Positions 24,511-33,722 are shown, numbered from the stretch's first letter. The stretch: DNA of 64,000 bases from Mesoterricola sediminis (GCF_030295425.1 NZ_AP027081.1:4013001-4077000), one strand, 5' to 3'. Numbers and translations: made by a program. The notes: a model not told the origin generated them from the sequence alone.

Positions 24511-25230
24511 CTAGTCTTCGCCCTTGCGGGGCGTGCCTTCCGGATCGAAGAGGTAGCCGACGCTCCGGACGGTGTGGACCCAGCGGGGGATGTGGGCGTC
24601 CTTCTCCATGGCCCGGCGGATGCGGACGATGAAATTGTCAACGGTGCGCGTGGTGGGGTAGGCCTCCTCGCCCCAGACCTTGTCCAGGATCTCGGCCCGG
24701 CTCACGACCTGGCCGGGCTGCTCCATGAGGAGCTTCAGGATCATGCACTCCTTGACCCCCAGCACGAAGGGCCCGTGGGGCCCCTCCCCGCAGAAGTTCT
24801 CGAAGTCCACCCAGTGGGAGCCGAAGCGCTGGCGGCCGCTGAGGCTGCGGTTGCGGTACCAGTCCTCCCGGCGGAGGATGGCGCGGATGCGCAGGAGCAG
24901 TTCCGTGACCTGGAAGGGCTTGCCGAGGTAGTCGTCGCCGCCCGTCTCGAAGCCGCGGACGCGGTCGTCCTCGGTGTTCTTGGCGGTCAGGAAGAGGATG
25001 GGCGTGTAGTTCTTGGCATCGCGGACCTCCTTGCAGACGGTGAAACCGTCCATGCCCGGCAGCATCACGTCCAGCAGGACGAGGTCGTACTGGCCCGTCA
25101 GGATCTGCTTCAGGGCCTCGTCGCCGCGCGTCACCCAGACGCAGGGAAGGCCCTCCAGCTCGAGGTTGAGCTTGATGCCCTCCGCGAGGCTCAGCTCGTC
25201 TTCAACCAGAAGGATCTTGGGTTCGTTCAT
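24511..25230 (-). CDS. OmpR/PhoB-family response regulator
   Basis: Predicted 239-residue DNA-binding regulator. The receiver has 'LLVEDELSLAEG', phospho-Asp in 'LVLLDVMLPGMDG', 'LFLTAKN' and 'LGKPFQ'. A winged-helix output domain follows with 'REDWYRN', 'EILDKVWGEEAYPTTRTVDNFIVR' in part, and 'VRSVGYLFD'. AGGAG lies before the ATG. It is the first gene of the minus-strand run that continues through the PAS kinase towards the exporter, and it faces a glycosyltransferase gene across only about 60 bases. Its targets cannot be read from sequence; the downstream exporter operon is a reasonable guess. Confidence 0.93.
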   Translation of the reverse strand: MNEPKILLVEDELSLAEGIKLNLELEGLPCVWVTRGDEALKQILTGQYDLVLLDVMLPGMDGFTVCKEVRDAKNYTPILFLTAKNTEDDRVRGFETGGDDYLGKPFQVTELLLRIRAILRREDWYRNRSLSGRQRFGSHWVDFENFCGEGPHGPFVLGVKECMILKLLMEQPGQVVSRAEILDKVWGEEAYPTTRTVDNFIVRIRRAMEKDAHIPRWVHTVRSVGYLFDPEGTPRKGED

Positions 25231-25289
25231 GGGCGGGCTCCTGCAAGTCCCTCGGCGTTACGGGTAGAATGGCCTTATCGGAGTCCCGG

Positions 25290-26252
25290 ATGGTTCCCTA
25301 CCTCAGCATCGTCATCCCCATTTATAACGAAGAAGCCAATATTGGCAACCTCTGGGCCAGGCTCTCCAAGGTCCTCAGGGAGAACTTCGTCGGGGAGGAC
25401 CGGGAGTGGGAGGTCGTCTTCACCGACGACGGGAGCCGGGACGCCTCCCTGGACATGCTCATCGCCATCGCCCGCGACGAGCCCCGGGTGACCGTGGTGG
25501 AGTTCAACCGCAACTACGGCCAGCATTCCGCCATCTTCGGCGCCTTCTCCGTCGTGCGGGGCAAGGTCGTCGTGACCATGGACGCCGACCTCCAGAACCC
25601 CCCCGAGGAGATCCCCAAGCTGGTCGCCAAGATCGAGGAGGGCTTCGACGTCGTCGGCGGCTGGCGCCAGGGCCGGACCGACAACGACAGCCTCTTCCGC
25701 ACCCTCCCCAGCAAGCTCGTGAACGCCGTCACCCGGAAGACCACCGGCGTCCGGCTCCACGACTACGGCTGCATGCTCCGGGCCTACCGGCGCGAGATCG
25801 TGGACGCGATGCTGCTCTGCAAGGAGCGCAGCAGCTTCATTCCCGCCCTGGCCAACAGCTTCGCCAAGCGCATCGCCGAGGTGCCCGTGGCCCACGCGGA
25901 ACGGGCGGCCGGCGATTCCAAGTACGGCCTCTGGAAGCTCGTCAACCTCCAGTTCGACCTGCTCACCAGCTTCTCCCTCCTGCCCCTCCAGATGCTCAGC
26001 GTCCTCGGCCTGCTGGTCTCGCTCCTGGGCATCGGCTTCGGCGTCTTCCTCCTCGCCTACCGGATCCTCCACCCCGAGGGCACGGTGCAGGGCGTGTTCA
26101 CCCTGTTCGCCGTGCTCTTCTTCTTCGTCGGGGCCCAGTTCCTCGCCTTCGGGCTCCTGGGCGAGTACATCGGCCGGATCTACCAGGAAGTGCGGGACCG
26201 GCCCCGCTATGTGGTCAAGACCCTGCACCGCCAGGACGGCGACGCGTCCTGA
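25290..26252 (+). CDS. Family 2 glycosyltransferase, polyprenyl-phosphate type (ArnC/GtrB-like)
   Basis: Predicted 320-residue membrane glycosyltransferase. The catalytic GT-A domain has 'SIVIPIYNEEANIG', 'DDGSRD', and the metal-binding 'TMDADLQNPPEE'. After about residue 220, two hydrophobic helices with the ending 'GEYIGRIYQEVRDRPRYVV' are typical of enzymes that put a sugar on undecaprenyl or dolichyl phosphate, as in lipid A or O-antigen modification. ATG 25290 has GGAG at a good distance; an in-frame ATG 21 bases earlier has no good site and overlaps a TAGAAT box. Confidence 0.9.
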   Translation: MVPYLSIVIPIYNEEANIGNLWARLSKVLRENFVGEDREWEVVFTDDGSRDASLDMLIAIARDEPRVTVVEFNRNYGQHSAIFGAFSVVRGKVVVTMDADLQNPPEEIPKLVAKIEEGFDVVGGWRQGRTDNDSLFRTLPSKLVNAVTRKTTGVRLHDYGCMLRAYRREIVDAMLLCKERSSFIPALANSFAKRIAEVPVAHAERAAGDSKYGLWKLVNLQFDLLTSFSLLPLQMLSVLGLLVSLLGIGFGVFLLAYRILHPEGTVQGVFTLFAVLFFFVGAQFLAFGLLGEYIGRIYQEVRDRPRYVVKTLHRQDGDAS

Positions 26253-26291
26253 CCTCCCCCGGGGGCCAGCGGCCTTTCAAGGAGGCGAACC

Positions 26292-27515
26292 ATGGACGAC
26301 CGGAGGCGGATCCTCTTCGTGGAGGACGACGCATTCCTGCTTGAGGCCCTCCGGGAGGCCATGGCCGACATGGCCGGAACCTGGGACATGGCCTTCGTCG
26401 GCACCGCCGAGGCCGCCCTCGAGGCCCTGGCCGGAGGCCCCTTCGACGCCGTCGTCGCCGACCTCTACCTGCCCGGGATGCAGGGCGCCCAGTTCCTGCA
26501 GCGGGTCCAGGTCCGGCACCCGTCCACCGTGCGCTTCGTCCTGTCCGCCAGCGGCGACCGGGAACTGGCGATGGAGGTCGTGGACCGGGCCCATCAGTTC
26601 CTGCGCAAGCCCTGCGATCCGGAGCTCCTGAAATCCGCCCTCCGGCGCACCTTCGCCCTGGGCGCCGGCGTGCGCAGCGACCACGTCCGGGAGCTGGTGA
26701 CCCGGGTCGGCCGTCTGCCCAGCGTACCGACCCTCTACCAGGAGATCACCCGCCTCCTGGAATCCGAGCGGGCCACGGTGGAGAACCTGGGCACCGCCAT
26801 CGGCAAGGACATGGCCATGACGGCCATGACCCTCAAGCTGGCCAACTCCGCCTTCTTCAGCCTTCGCCACGCCGTGGGCACCCCGGCCGAGGCCATCTCC
26901 ATCCTCGGCGTGGACCTCCTCCGGTCCCTGGTGCTCGCCCACGGCCTGTTCACCCAGACGGGCGCCTTCCGCCTCCCCCACTTCGGCCTCGGCCACCTCT
27001 GGCGCCACAGCGTCACCGTGGCGGCCCTCACCCGGCAGATCGCGGCGGAGGAGGGCGTGACCCGCGCCCGGTGCGCCGACTATTTCACGGCCGGCCTGCT
27101 CCACGACGTGGGCATCCTGGTCCTGGCCTCCCGGTTCCCCGAAGCCTACGCCCGCGTGCTGGACACCGCCCGCCAGGACGGCGTGGACCTGGAGGCCGCC
27201 GAATTCCATGTGCTGGGCGCGACCCACGGGGAGGTCGGCGCCTTCCTCCTGGGCCTCTGGGGCCTGCCCCCCGCGATCGTGGACGCCGCGGGGTTCCACC
27301 ACGAGATCTGCGGCCAGACCTCGGCGGCCTTCACCCCCGCCCTGGCCGTCCACGCCGCCAACGCCATCCTCGCCGAGGACCCGGAACACGAGGTGTTCGC
27401 CACGGCCCGCCTGGACGAGAACCACCTGCGCAGCCTCGGCTACACCCACCGCATCCCGGCCTGGCGCGCCTGCGCCGCGGACGGGGCGGTGGGGCTGATG
27501 GATCTCATCTCGTAG
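26292..27515 (+). CDS. Response regulator with HDOD output domain
   Basis: Predicted 407-residue signalling protein with an N-terminal receiver ('LFVEDDAFLLEAL', 'VVADLYLPGMQG', 'LRKPCD') and a HDOD domain from about residue 140 ('LPSVPTLYQEI', 'LKLANSAFF', 'AISILGVDLLRSL', 'LWRHSVTVA', 'GLLHDVG'). Some HD-like residues are kept ('LLHDVGILVL', 'HGEVGAFLLGLW'). Such proteins tie two-component input to c-di-GMP-related or motility control in other bacteria. AAGGAGG precedes the ATG. It lies 39 bases after the glycosyltransferase and converges with mrp. Confidence 0.9.
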   Translation: MDDRRRILFVEDDAFLLEALREAMADMAGTWDMAFVGTAEAALEALAGGPFDAVVADLYLPGMQGAQFLQRVQVRHPSTVRFVLSASGDRELAMEVVDRAHQFLRKPCDPELLKSALRRTFALGAGVRSDHVRELVTRVGRLPSVPTLYQEITRLLESERATVENLGTAIGKDMAMTAMTLKLANSAFFSLRHAVGTPAEAISILGVDLLRSLVLAHGLFTQTGAFRLPHFGLGHLWRHSVTVAALTRQIAAEEGVTRARCADYFTAGLLHDVGILVLASRFPEAYARVLDTARQDGVDLEAAEFHVLGATHGEVGAFLLGLWGLPPAIVDAAGFHHEICGQTSAAFTPALAVHAANAILAEDPEHEVFATARLDENHLRSLGYTHRIPAWRACAADGAVGLMDLIS

Positions 27516-27528
27516 CGCCGGTTCTTCG

Positions 27529-28557
27529 CTACTTCCCAGCCAGCCTCGCGGCCATGGCCATGAAGACCTCGGTCTGGGGGCTGTCCGGGTGGCCGGCCAC
27601 GAGGGGGGTGCCCTCATCCCCGCCCTGGCGGATGGCCAGGTCGATGGGGATCTCGCCCAGGAAGGGGAGGCCCATGCGCTCGGCGGCGGCCTTCACGCCC
27701 CCGTGCCCGAAGATCTGGGTCTCCTGGCGGCAGCCGGGGCAGATGAAGCTGCTCATGTTCTCCACGACGCCGACGATGGGCACCTTGACGGTGTTGAAGA
27801 GGCCGATGGCCTTGCGGGCGTCGAGGAAGGCCACGTCCTGGGGGGTGCTGACGATGACGGCCCCGTCCACCTTGGCGTTCTGGATGAGCGAGATCTGGGT
27901 GTCGCCGGTGCCCGGGGGCAGGTCGATGAACAGGAAGTCGAGGTCGCCCCAGAGGACGTCGCCCAGGAACTGGGTGAGGGCCTTGTTGAGCATGGGGCCG
28001 CGCCACACGACGGGGCGGTCCTCGTCGATGAGGAAGGCGATGGACATGAGCTTCAGGCCGAACTTCTCGACGGGAATGATCTTCCCGTCGGGGGTGGCGT
28101 CGGGCCCCTCCTTGATGCCGAACATCATGCCCATGCTCGGGCCGTGGATGTCCGCGTCCAGGAGGCCCACCTTGTAGCCCTGGGCGGCCATGGCCACGGC
28201 CAGGTTGGAGCTCACGGTGCTCTTGCCGACGCCGCCCTTGCCGGAGGCGATCACGAAGCACTTCTTCACGGTGGTCAGCAGGTTCTTGAAGTCGGCCTGG
28301 GGGGTGCGCTCCCATTCCACCTGGACGCCCACGCGCTCCACGCCGTCGATGGCCCCCACGGCCTTGGCCAGGGCCTCCCGGATGGCGTCGGCGCGGTCCT
28401 GGTAGGCGTCGAGGAGCTGGAGGTGCAGGGTGACCGTCCCCTCCTCCACGTCGATGGCCTTCACCGCCTTGAGGGACACCAGGGTGGCGTTCACCCCGGG
28501 CACCTGCCAGGCGTTCAGGACATCATAGATGGCGGCGCGACTGATTCTCGATCCCAT
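27529..28557 (-). CDS. mrp: Mrp/ApbC-type iron-sulfur cluster carrier ATPase
   Basis: Predicted 342-residue P-loop ATPase that carries Fe-S clusters to target proteins. An N-terminal DUF59/MIP18-like domain (about residues 1-90) is followed by the deviant Walker A 'ASGKGGVGKST', 'LLDADIHGPS', 'FIDLPPGTGD', and the cluster-binding 'CPGC' with 'IFGHGG'. ATG 28557 is preceded by GGAG; the open frame runs on upstream into ppk but as a shadow. It lies 59 bases after ppk on the same strand. A role in supplying the many Fe-S proteins of this genome, including the Hdr-Flx complex, is plausible. Confidence 0.94.
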   Translation of the reverse strand: MGSRISRAAIYDVLNAWQVPGVNATLVSLKAVKAIDVEEGTVTLHLQLLDAYQDRADAIREALAKAVGAIDGVERVGVQVEWERTPQADFKNLLTTVKKCFVIASGKGGVGKSTVSSNLAVAMAAQGYKVGLLDADIHGPSMGMMFGIKEGPDATPDGKIIPVEKFGLKLMSIAFLIDEDRPVVWRGPMLNKALTQFLGDVLWGDLDFLFIDLPPGTGDTQISLIQNAKVDGAVIVSTPQDVAFLDARKAIGLFNTVKVPIVGVVENMSSFICPGCRQETQIFGHGGVKAAAERMGLPFLGEIPIDLAIRQGGDEGTPLVAGHPDSPQTEVFMAMAARLAGK

Positions 28558-28616
28558 TGGACGGTCTCCAGCCTTATAGACTGCCACGGAAAGGCCTTGC
28601 TGCCCAGGTTCGGCGC

Positions 28617-30752
28617 TCAGATGTCCGCGTCCAGGGCATCCGGGAGCTTCTGGGTGATCGCCCGGACCCCGCTCTGGAGGAGGGCGTGCTCGTAGCTGCG
28701 GTACTGGCTCCGGAGAACCGGCCAGGCCGGATCGAGGCCCCGGCGCGCCACCGATCCGTCCGGGGCCAGGACCCGCCCCTTGATCGTGTCGTGGAGCTGG
28801 AGCTCCAGCATCTCCAGGACCTGCTCGGCCACGATGGGGTCCACCAGGGGAAAGGCGATCTCCACCCGGTTGTCCAGGTTGCGCTGCATCAGATCCCCGG
28901 AGGCGAGGAGGGTCTCGGGGTCGCCGCCGTTGGCGAAGTGGTAGACGCGCGCGTGCTCCAGGTAGCGGTCGATGATGCTCACGGCCCGGATGTTCTCCGA
29001 CAGGCCCGGCACCCCGGGGCGCAGGCAGCACGTGCCGCGGACCAGGAGGTCGATCTGCACCCCGTCCTGGGAGGCCTCGTAGAGGCGCTGGATCATGGGC
29101 GGGTCCACCAGGGCGTTCATCTTGAGGATCATGCGGGCGGGCCTGCCCGCCTTGGCGTGCTCCCGCTCGCGCTCGATGCGGGCGTAGAGGCCCGGCCGGA
29201 AGTGCTGGGGGGCCAGGATGAGCTGGTGGAGGGCGGGCGGCCGGGTGTAGCCGGTGAGCACGTTGAAGGTGTTGGAGAGGTCCTCCCCGAATTCGCGCCG
29301 GGCCGTGAAGAGGCCCAGGTCCGAGTAGAGGCGGCTCGTGCGCTCGTTGTAGTTGCCGGTGGACAGGTGGCAGTAGCGGCGGATCCCCTCGGGCTCCTGG
29401 CGGATCACGAGGCAGGCCTTGCCGTGGGTCTTGTACTGCAGCATGCCGTAGACCACGTGGACCCCGGCCTTCTCCAGGCGCCGGGCCCAGGCGATGTTGC
29501 CCTCCTCGTCGAACCGGGCCCGCAGCTCCACGATGGCCGCGACCTGCTTCCCCCGTTCCGCGGCGCGCTCAAGGGCGGCGGCGATGGGGCTGGAGGTGCT
29601 GATGCGGTAGAGGGTCATCTTGATGGCCAGCACCTTGGGATCGTCCGCGGCCTCCCGCACGAACCGCACGACGCTGTCGTCGAAGCTCTGGTAGGGGTGC
29701 ATGAGCAGGATGTCGTGCTTCGCGATCGCCTCGAACACGCTGCCGGCCGCCTCCAGCTGGGGCACCGGCAGCGGCGGCATGGGCGCGTCCTTGAGGTGCG
29801 GGAGGTCCAGCTGGGCGTACAGCTGGAAGAGGTCCGAGAAGGCCGCGAAGCCCTCGCTCGGGTAGAGGTCCTCCGGACTCAGCTCCAGCTCCTCGATGAG
29901 CATCTCCAGCAGGTTCGGGCTGAGGCCCTGCTCGTACTGGAGGCGCACGACGGCGCCCCGGCGCCGGCTGCGGAGGTGCTCCTCCACCGTCTTCATCAGG
30001 TCCTCGTTCGGGTCCTCCTCCACCGGCAGGTCCGAGTCCCGCGTCACCCTCAGGGCGTGGCAGTTGCGGATCCGGTAGCCGCGGAAGACCTGGTCCAGGT
30101 GCATGCGCACCACGTCCTCCAGCATCAGGAACACGTGCCGGCCCGGCTCCGAGGGCAGCCGCAGGAACCGCGCCGAGACGGGGGTCGGGATCGGGATGAC
30201 CGCGAGCTCCGAGACGGGGAAGGCGTCCTCCCCGGAGAGCGTCTCGGCCTCCAGCTCCGCCATGAGCACGAGCATGCGGTTGTTGAGGCGGGGGAAGGGG
30301 TGCCCCGTGTCCACCGCCAGCGGGGTCACCAGGGGCAGCAGGTTGTTCTCGAAGTAGGCCCGGACGAAGTCCGCCTGGGCCGGGTCCAGCTCCGAAGGCT
30401 TCAGGATGGAGATGCCCTCCCGGCCCAGCCGGGGCTTGATCACCCCGTGGAAGAGCTCGTGCTGGCGCCGGGCCAGGTCGTGGATGCGCCGCGACACCTC
30501 CTCCAGGACCTGCCGGGGGGTGCGCCCGTCGGCGGTGGGCTGGGTGATGCCCGCGTCGATCTGCCGCCAGATGCCGGCCACTCGAACCATGAAAAACTCA
30601 TCCCAGTTGCTGGAGACGATGGCGAGGAACTTCACCCGCTCCAGGAGGGGCAGGGTCGGATCCTCGGCCTCTTCCAGCACGCGCTCATTGAAGGCCAGCC
30701 AGCTCAGTTCCCGGTTGAGGATGTGCTCGGGACGGGGCGCGGATCGGCTCAT
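28617..30752 (-). CDS. ppk1: Polyphosphate kinase 1
   Basis: Predicted 711-residue enzyme that makes polyphosphate from ATP reversibly, usually at the membrane surface. The four PPK1 domains are present: N-terminal 'NRELSWLAFNERVL', head domain 'VSSNWDEFFMVRVAG', and the C1/C2 catalytic domains with 'HPYQSFD', autophosphorylated His443 in 'KTHGKACLV', 'TGNYNERTSRLYSD' and 'LRPGVPGLSENI'. The length is standard. ATG 30752 has only a weak ribosome site. It is divergent from rplY across 197 bases of intergenic sequence in which I could assign no firm promoter. mrp follows on the same strand. Confidence 0.96.
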   Translation of the reverse strand: MSRSAPRPEHILNRELSWLAFNERVLEEAEDPTLPLLERVKFLAIVSSNWDEFFMVRVAGIWRQIDAGITQPTADGRTPRQVLEEVSRRIHDLARRQHELFHGVIKPRLGREGISILKPSELDPAQADFVRAYFENNLLPLVTPLAVDTGHPFPRLNNRMLVLMAELEAETLSGEDAFPVSELAVIPIPTPVSARFLRLPSEPGRHVFLMLEDVVRMHLDQVFRGYRIRNCHALRVTRDSDLPVEEDPNEDLMKTVEEHLRSRRRGAVVRLQYEQGLSPNLLEMLIEELELSPEDLYPSEGFAAFSDLFQLYAQLDLPHLKDAPMPPLPVPQLEAAGSVFEAIAKHDILLMHPYQSFDDSVVRFVREAADDPKVLAIKMTLYRISTSSPIAAALERAAERGKQVAAIVELRARFDEEGNIAWARRLEKAGVHVVYGMLQYKTHGKACLVIRQEPEGIRRYCHLSTGNYNERTSRLYSDLGLFTARREFGEDLSNTFNVLTGYTRPPALHQLILAPQHFRPGLYARIEREREHAKAGRPARMILKMNALVDPPMIQRLYEASQDGVQIDLLVRGTCCLRPGVPGLSENIRAVSIIDRYLEHARVYHFANGGDPETLLASGDLMQRNLDNRVEIAFPLVDPIVAEQVLEMLELQLHDTIKGRVLAPDGSVARRGLDPAWPVLRSQYRSYEHALLQSGVRAITQKLPDALDADI

Positions 30753-30949
30753 GGTGGGATTATCTCAAGGCCCGTCAACGAAACCTTGTAAATTCCGGGT
30801 CAAATCTGCCGCCGTCCCGCCGGCCCGCGCGACAAAAGCCGTGGATTTGCACTTATTTTCCGGGTATTCTGGGCGTTCGTCTCGAAACGCCCCGCCCGGG
30901 GCATCCCACCAACGAGAGGGCCGGAAGGACCGGCCAGGTAGGAGGAACC

Positions 30950-31582
30950 ATGAGCCAGGAAATCATCACCGTCGCGCTTCGCCAGGACACCGGCAAGTCC
31001 GCCAGCCGCAAGCTGCGCAAGGAGGGGATGATCCCCGCCGTCATCTACGGCCTGAACGAGGCCCCCGTCGCCATCACCATCAGCCCGAAGGTGATCGCCC
31101 GCGTCATCGCCAGCGAGAGCGGCATGAACTCCCTGCTGCACCTCCAGCGCGAGGGCACGGAGATCAAGCGCCACGTCATCATCAAGGACGTCCAGCGCGA
31201 TCCCGTCACCCGCCGCCTGACCCACGTCGACCTGATGCGCGTCGATCCCGACCACAAGGTCCGCGTGAAGGTGCCCGTGGTCCTCAAGGGCCTGGCCATC
31301 GGCGTCAAGGAAGGCGGCATCATGGACTTCACCCACCGCGAGATCGAAGTCGAGTGCCTGCCCAGCTTCATCCCCGCCCACATCGACGTCAACGTCGAGA
31401 AGATGAAGGTCGGCGACGCCATCCGCCTGGACCAGCTGAACCTGGACAGCCACCTCACCGTGCTGGGCGACGCCCACAACGTGATCTGCTCCGTGGTCGG
31501 CAAGCAGGCCGAGGAAGAGGCCGCTGCCGCCGAGGCCGCCCCGGCCGAGGCCCCCGCCGCCCCCGCCAAGGCCAAGAAGTAG
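30950..31582 (+). CDS. rplY: 50S ribosomal protein L25/general stress protein Ctc
   Basis: Predicted 210-residue bL25 of the long Ctc (TL5) type. The N-terminal 5S-rRNA-binding domain ('RQDTGKSASRKLRKEGMIPAV', read in part) is followed by a C-terminal beta domain ('HVDLMRV', 'VPVVLKGLAIGVKEGG') and a low-complexity Ala/Glu/Pro/Lys tail. TAGGAGGA is a strong ribosome site before ATG 30950. pth follows 4 bases after the stop, the usual rplY-pth pair. Confidence 0.96.
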   Translation: MSQEIITVALRQDTGKSASRKLRKEGMIPAVIYGLNEAPVAITISPKVIARVIASESGMNSLLHLQREGTEIKRHVIIKDVQRDPVTRRLTHVDLMRVDPDHKVRVKVPVVLKGLAIGVKEGGIMDFTHREIEVECLPSFIPAHIDVNVEKMKVGDAIRLDQLNLDSHLTVLGDAHNVICSVVGKQAEEEAAAAEAAPAEAPAAPAKAKK

Positions 31583-31586
31583 GCCC

Positions 31587-32150
31587 TTGCCCGTCCTCGT
31601 TCCCCTGGGCAATCCGGGCGCGGAATACGCCGCCACCCGGCACAACCTCGGGCGCATCATGCTCCAGCGCTGGATGGAGGACCACTGCCCCAACCCCGCA
31701 GTGGTCCACCAGTTCAGCGCTGGAACGCTGTACCGCCTGAAGCATCCCTTCCTGGCCCTCGTCCCGGGCACCTACATGAACCACAGCGGCCAGGTCTGCG
31801 CCGAGGCGGTGAAGGCGGGCTTCGGCCCGGAGCGCATGGTGGTCCTCTACGACGACAAGGACCTGCCCCTGGGCGAGGGCCGCTTCCGGCTCACGGGCAG
31901 CGACGGGGGCCACAACGGGCTCCGGTCCGTGATGGAGCACCTGGGCACCCCGGACGTGGCCCGGCTGCGCCTGGGCATCGGCCCCTTCACCCGGCCCCTG
32001 GTCGAGTTCGTGCTGGGGGAGTGGACGGACGCGGAATGGGCGCGCCTGGACGCCATGGACGCGCCCTTCGCCGCCTTCATGGACCAGCTGGCCCGGGCCG
32101 GCTCCCCCGCCGAGCTGGCGGGGAAGGCCGGCTTCCGGCCCCCGGCCTGA
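31587..32150 (+). CDS. pth: Peptidyl-tRNA hydrolase
   Basis: Predicted 187-residue enzyme that frees tRNA from stalled peptidyl-tRNA. The family motif near the N-terminus is intact: 'LGNPGAEYAATRHNLG' with catalytic His19, then 'PGTYMNHSG', 'VVLYDDKDLPLG' with the helper Asp, and 'GHNGLRSVMEHLGT'. The start is TTG at 31587, since no ATG or GTG lies before the conserved N-terminal strand; it follows the rplY stop by 4 bases. The two genes are surely co-transcribed. Confidence 0.94.
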   Translation: MPVLVPLGNPGAEYAATRHNLGRIMLQRWMEDHCPNPAVVHQFSAGTLYRLKHPFLALVPGTYMNHSGQVCAEAVKAGFGPERMVVLYDDKDLPLGEGRFRLTGSDGGHNGLRSVMEHLGTPDVARLRLGIGPFTRPLVEFVLGEWTDAEWARLDAMDAPFAAFMDQLARAGSPAELAGKAGFRPPA

Positions 32151-32169
32151 TCGAATCCCCGGAGGCGCC

Positions 32170-32817
32170 TCAGAGCGCCGCTTCGACGCTTCGGGCCGCC
32201 TTCTCCAGGTCCGGCGCGAAGCCTTCGAAGGCGCGCTTCCAGTTGGCGGAGACGCCCCGGGTGTAGGCGATGCCCCGCAGGAGGCCCTCCAGTTCCGCGT
32301 CCGGGAGGGTGTTCCAGTCGTCGGAGAACCGGGCCCACAGGGTGTCCATGGGCCCCGCGCTGAGGTGCCGCCGGTCCAGTTCCTGGCAGAGCTCGAGGGC
32401 GTCGTACACCGACGCCAGCTCCTGGAGCAGCGCCGGCGGAACGTTGCGGAGCATGCCGGAGGCCTTGGCCGCGCTCCAGGCGGAGGTGGAGAAGATCACA
32501 TCCCGCCGGCGGCTCTTGGCGGTGATGCGGGGCGGCGGCAGGCCGCGCTTCCGGGCGTCCAGGGCGGCCTGCACCTGCCGGAGGGCCTCCTCGTCCGCGG
32601 TCTGGCAGGCCTGCATGGACACGGCCATCTCCCGGTCGGTCTCCAGGTTCCGCACCAGCTCCGCGTGGACCCGCTCCAGGAAGGCCCGGGTCATCCGCCG
32701 TTCCCGCCCGTGCTCGGCGCAGGATTCCAGCCCCAGGGCCATCAGGAGGCCCAGGAACGTGGCGAACAGGTGCTTGGTGAAGCCGCGGACGGAGTCGGGC
32801 ACGTGGGGATGGAGCAT
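32170..32817 (-). CDS. Uncharacterised protein with N-terminal membrane anchor
   Basis: Predicted 215-residue protein, family not recognised. One hydrophobic helix near the N-terminus ('TKHLFATFLGLLMALGLE') is followed by a long charged, mainly helical region ('ERRMTRAFLERVHAELVRNLETDREM') and a globular tail. The layout 'membrane helix, then AEHGRERR-like basic segment' resembles small inner-membrane proteins of unknown role seen in several phyla. ATG 32817 follows GAGG; an upstream in-frame start adds unrelated residues. It is reversed between the ribosomal-protein pairs rplY-pth and rpsF-rpsR, with its own presumed promoter in the 200-base gap it shares with rpsF. Confidence 0.7.
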   Translation of the reverse strand: MLHPHVPDSVRGFTKHLFATFLGLLMALGLESCAEHGRERRMTRAFLERVHAELVRNLETDREMAVSMQACQTADEEALRQVQAALDARKRGLPPPRITAKSRRRDVIFSTSAWSAAKASGMLRNVPPALLQELASVYDALELCQELDRRHLSAGPMDTLWARFSDDWNTLPDAELEGLLRGIAYTRGVSANWKRAFEGFAPDLEKAARSVEAAL

Positions 32818-33018
32818 GGGACCTCGGTCGGATGGGAAGCCTCCATTGAACCAGGGAACGGGCGAGCGTGGCCACGACGGCGGGCACAACCGGTCCCCGG
32901 GAAACCTGGCCTTGAATTTGCTGGCATTTCCTGAGATCCTTTCCCTTCGCGTTCCCGAGCGCCGGGAACCTCCTTGCTCCGGATCCAGTCCGGGGCTTCA
33001 CATCCACGAGGAGGAATG

Positions 33019-33408
33019 ATGCGTCGATACGAGACCATCTTCATCGCCTCCCCCACGTTGACCGACGAACAGGCTGAAGAGCTCGTCCGTCACTTCGAGG
33101 GGATCATTGCCGAGCAGGGTGGCGAACTGCTCAAGACCGAGAAGTGGGGCCGCAAGAAGCTGGCCTACGAAGTGCAGAAGTTCAGCGAGGGCTACTACAC
33201 CCTGTTCGACATGAACGCGGGTCCCACCCTCATCGCCGAGCTCGAGCGCCGCTTCCGCAACCACGACTCCGTGATCAAGTACCTGTCCGTCCGCATGGAC
33301 GAGCAGACCAAGGCCGCCGAGCGCCAGAAGGTGCGCTACGAGCGCGAGGGCCGTCGCAAGGCCCAGGCCGGGATCAAGGAACGCACCCTTGAAGAGGTGA
33401 TGGGATGA
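33019..33408 (+). CDS. rpsF: 30S ribosomal protein S6
   Basis: Predicted 129-residue bS6 with the family pattern '[17 protein letters not shown]', '[17 protein letters not shown]', '[15 protein letters not shown]' and a charged C-terminal tail. Two ATGs lie in a row (33016 and 33019); the second is better spaced from AGGAGG at 33009. Its stop overlaps the rpsR start as ATGA. S6 and S18 bind each other on the 30S platform, which explains the pairing. Confidence 0.96.
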   Translation: MRRYETIFIASPTLTDEQAEELVRHFEGIIAEQGGELLKTEKWGRKKLAYEVQKFSEGYYTLFDMNAGPTLIAELERRFRNHDSVIKYLSVRMDEQTKAAERQKVRYEREGRRKAQAGIKERTLEEVMG

Positions 33409-33668
33409 AGCGGCGTACCGACGGAAAGGGCAAGCCCAAGAAGAAGAAGGTCTTTGGCGGCCGGCGCAGCAAGTTCTGCAAGTTCTGCGTCGAGAAGTCC
33501 ACCTTCATCGACTACAAGGATGTGAAGACCCTCGGCGGCTTCACCCCCGAGCGCGGCAAGGTGCTGCCCCGGCGCACCAGCGGCGTCTGCGCCCTCCACC
33601 AGCGCATGCTGGTCGAGGCGATCAAGCGCGCCCGCAACATCGCCCTGCTCCCCTTCGCCACCGACTAG
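33405..33668 (+). CDS. rpsR: 30S ribosomal protein S18
   Basis: Predicted 87-residue bS18. A basic N-terminus is followed by '[10 protein letters not shown]', 'IDYKDVKTL', '[19 protein letters not shown]' and '[12 protein letters not shown]'. The CxxC plus later Cys and His ('VCALH') keep the zinc-binding (C+) form. It overlaps rpsF by 4 bases and is followed by a strong terminator. rplI (L9), often third in this operon, is absent. Confidence 0.96.
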   Translation: MKRRTDGKGKPKKKKVFGGRRSKFCKFCVEKSTFIDYKDVKTLGGFTPERGKVLPRRTSGVCALHQRMLVEAIKRARNIALLPFATD

Positions 33669-33688
33669 GCGAACCTCAGTGCCTCACC

Positions 33689-33722
33689 GGGAAGCCCCGG
33701 GCGGAAACGCCCGGGGCTTCCC
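33689..33722 (+). terminator. Rho-independent terminator after rpsR
   Basis: 15-bp perfect stem GGGAAGCCCCGGGCG / CGCCCGGGGCTTCCC with a GAAA tetraloop, followed by GCTTTCC. It lies 20 bases after the rpsR stop. Confidence 0.85.
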
